NCBI GenBank assembly: GCA_963575745.1
Contig: CAUYUJ010022093.1
Span: forward strand, 134,001 to 198,000
DNA from: Prorocentrum cordatum
Taxonomy: Eukaryota > Sar > Dinophyceae > Prorocentrales > Prorocentraceae
Reading direction: 5' to 3'
Length of the DNA: 64,000 bases
Part shown: piece after piece, positions 62,213 through 64,000 of the stretch
Numbering within the stretch: position 1 is the stretch's first letter
Layout of the letters: every line of letters begins with the position of its first letter
Notes under the pieces: generated by a model
Databases searched by the model: none
Seen by the model: the letters and a program-made list of their open reading frames with translations, nothing else
What the model was told of the DNA's origin: nothing
Position numbers and translations under genes: made by a program

Positions 62213-62380
62213 TAGGGCGACGAGATCTATGCATATCCACTGCTCCTGGCCAGGCCAATCCTGGGCCCAGGAGCGGTGTATACGCCCTCCTGGCCTGGCC
62301 AGGGAGGCATATACACAGCTCCTGGGCCCAGGATGGGCCTGGCCAGGAGCAGTGGATATGCATAGATCTCGTCGCCCTAA
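62213..62380. repeat. 168-bp near-perfect palindrome
   Basis: Left arm TAGGGCGACGAGATCTATGC, ATATCCACTGCTCCTGGCCA, GGCC, TCCTGGGCCCAGGAGC; right arm is its reverse complement to CGTCGCCCTA at 62380. Arms of about 78-80 bp differ at about four positions, with a centre near TGGCCTGGCCA (62306-62316). Contains nested smaller palindromes (TGGCCA, CTGGGCCCAG). Confidence 0.9.
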
Positions 62381-62555
62381 TTTCGTAACCCCCCCTTTCC
62401 CAATCCCCCCCTTTCGCGTCCGGCCCGACCCGCCGAGAGCTCGCCGTGCCGGCCCGCCGAGAGCGCGCGCGCGCGCCGAGCGCGCAGAGGTCCACGGGCC
62501 CCGCGGGGCCTCGCCGAGGGCAGCGGGCGCCCCACGGGCCCCGCGGGCCTCTCGC
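62381..62555. other. No gene; GC-rich with (GC)n
   Basis: GAGCGCGCGCGCGCGCCGAG at about 62462. No coding. Confidence 0.6.
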
Positions 62556-62678
62556 CATCGCTCGGACGTCCATTCCCAGTGTTTTTTTTTTCGGTTTCGT
62601 GCGTGGTTTCTCGCCAAATGATCAGGGATGCTCCTCGATGGTTCTCGCCGAGAAAAAAATGCACACGGCCGAGCGATG
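62556..62678. mobile_element. MITE-like family C, intact copy
   Basis: CATCGCTCGGACGTCCATTC at left, AAAATGCACACGGCCGAGCG then ATG at right. T-run near the left end as in the other copies. Confidence 0.75.
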
Positions 62679-63239
62679 CCAGGGCCTGCAGGCGCGCGGG
62701 CCGTGCGGGGCCCGCAGCGAGGCGGGCGCGCGACAGGCGTCGCAGGCCCCAGGGATTGGCACCCGCGCCAAGTTCGGCGGTGTGCCTCCACCGAAGGGAG
62801 GAAGACCCCGATCTCGGTGATGGTGGTGGTGATGTTATGGCTTCCAGGGTGGCCGAAAGATTACCACTAACGCTGAAATCTGGGATCATCTTCCCCCTGT
62901 GGAGGCAACCCCCTGTGCTGGTGTTGGTGCCCATTTCCAGGCCTCCAAAAACGCGCCGAATGCAGCCGCACACGGGCGAAACGGCGTGTGCATCTTGGAC
63001 AGCCAGAGAGCCCGCGATCGGCCCTTGGAACAGATCCTCCACGCGTGCGTAATTAGGCCTTCTCACAGCATTGGTGCTCTCCCTTGTGACGGACTAAAGT
63101 CGCGGGCCCAACGGGCCAGAGGCGCGCTAAAATCTCTGGCAACAGCTTAGCAATATTTCTACTTCGCTCGCGTGTTGTGTCCCCTGGGGTCCCAAACGAA
63201 AAGTACTCCAGGAGACTCCCGTCAAGGATGCCGTACTTC
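62679..63239. other. No gene recognised
   Basis: GC-rich then mixed sequence. No convincing frame. Confidence 0.4.
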
Positions 63240-63925
63240 GAGGGGTGCGGTTTTCAGAGCGTTCCAGAGCGCTCCAGGAGCGCCACAAGGGGCCCCAAGT
63301 GAGCTCCAAGAGTGCCCAAGTGTCAGGATCAGTGAGTGGCAGGCCCCAAGATGGTCCGAAGACAACCCCAAGAGATTTCAATATAGCCTAAAGATGGTTC
63401 AAGATAACTCCATGAGAGCCCCCGGAAGCTCGCTTTCAATTTTTCTCTTTTGGTTTTTGAAAGATTTGGGCGTTACCGTCTTTTCGGGCTTCCGACTGTC
63501 CAAGACGGCCCAGGAAGCCCCCAAGATCGCCCCAAGACAGCACAAGAGGCTCCAAGGATGGCCCCAAGAAGGCCCAAGAGGGCCCCAAGACGGGCCAAGA
63601 TGCCTCCAAGAGGGCTCCAGAGGCCCCTTAACCAGAGCCCCACGAGGGCAATCCGAACTGCCACTTGGAGCCCTCCCACCGAAGATGGCACCCGAGACCG
63701 CCAGCAAGCCCCGAAGGGGCCCCCAAGAGGCCGCCAAAGGCCCCCAAGACACCCCCGAGAGGCCTCAAGAGACCCGCAAGAGGCCTCCAAGAGGCCCCCA
63801 AGATGTCTCCAAGACACCCCCGAGAGAAGAGGCCCCCAAGAGGCTCCCAAATGCCGCCAAGAGGCCCCCGAGAGAACTCCCAGGAGTCCCCTACAAGCCT
63901 CACAACAAGGCCTCTTGTCCACGTT
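63240..63925. repeat. CAAGANGGCC satellite block with AT-rich insert
   Basis: Units of CCAAGANGGCCCC. Insert at 63430-63498: TTTCAATTTTTCTCTTTTGG, AAAGATTTGGGCGTTACCG, TCTTTTCGGGCTTCCGAC. The last 75 bases of the window leave the array. Confidence 0.85.
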
Positions 63926-64000
63926 CCAGTATGGCCGAACGCTTCTAAACACTACATACAGAATGGGCTGGCGGAATGAGAGAAACGATCGAATGTAATG

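Noticed and set aside
1-64000. rRNA, tRNA, snRNA or SL RNA genes
   Set aside because: No conserved rRNA core strings, cloverleaf with A/B boxes, or SL followed by a donor and Sm-like site was seen on either strand; a covariance-model scan would be needed to exclude diverged ones.

Overview
The window reads as nuclear DNA of a GC-rich dinoflagellate, or a very close relative. Nothing in it looks bacterial. Three lines of evidence agree. (1) Two near-exact genomic copies of the 22-nt dinoflagellate spliced leader occur: minus strand at 26380-26400, one mismatch, just upstream of a broken intronless gene; and minus strand at 16399-16419, two mismatches, just upstream of the first reading frame of a LINE. 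(2) The most convincing gene (minus strand, 3435 to 514) can be assembled only from exons joined by GC-AG introns with a G after the acceptor, a known dinoflagellate habit. (3) The LINE has a RanBP2-like zinc ribbon, APE endonuclease, RT, RNase H and a C-terminal Cys-rich motif, a layout I associate with dinoflagellate non-LTR elements. The species cannot be named from sequence alone. No rRNA, tRNA, CRISPR array or operon was seen.

Layout. 0.5-3.4 kb: a multi-exon gene for an unknown acidic/lysine-rich protein; one intron carries an introner-like inverted repeat. 3.9-7.9 kb: a Mutator-like transposase remnant (about 4.96-6.68 kb) flanked by GGGGCCCT minisatellite and by two direct-repeat copies of a GC-rich segment. 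7.9-9.8 kb: simple repeats and non-coding sequence. 9.8-16.4 kb: an about 6.6-kb LINE on the minus strand, split by frameshifts and a stop. 16.4-24.3 kb: two copies of a composite minisatellite element plus AT-rich non-coding DNA. 25.3-26.4 kb: an SL-tagged retro-pseudogene with a C/H-rich end. 26.4-36 kb: many short inverted-repeat (MITE-like) elements and a CAAGANGGCC satellite. 35.6-36.2 kb: a disrupted coding relic. 38.5-45 kb: a cluster of about seven copies of an about 600-bp interspersed repeat. 45-58 kb: GC-rich low-complexity DNA, a third full composite element, satellites and minisatellites. 59.2-60.1 kb: exons of an FKBP-type prolyl isomerase gene. 60-64 kb: more MITEs, a 168-bp near-perfect palindrome and a final satellite block.

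Only about 10% of the window is convincingly protein-derived, and much of that is transposon. Most of the rest is repeats, falling into at least four inverted-repeat families (A-D), one composite minisatellite family, one long satellite family with an embedded AT-rich unit, and several paired dispersed repeats. All comparisons were made by eye within the window; no database search was possible.
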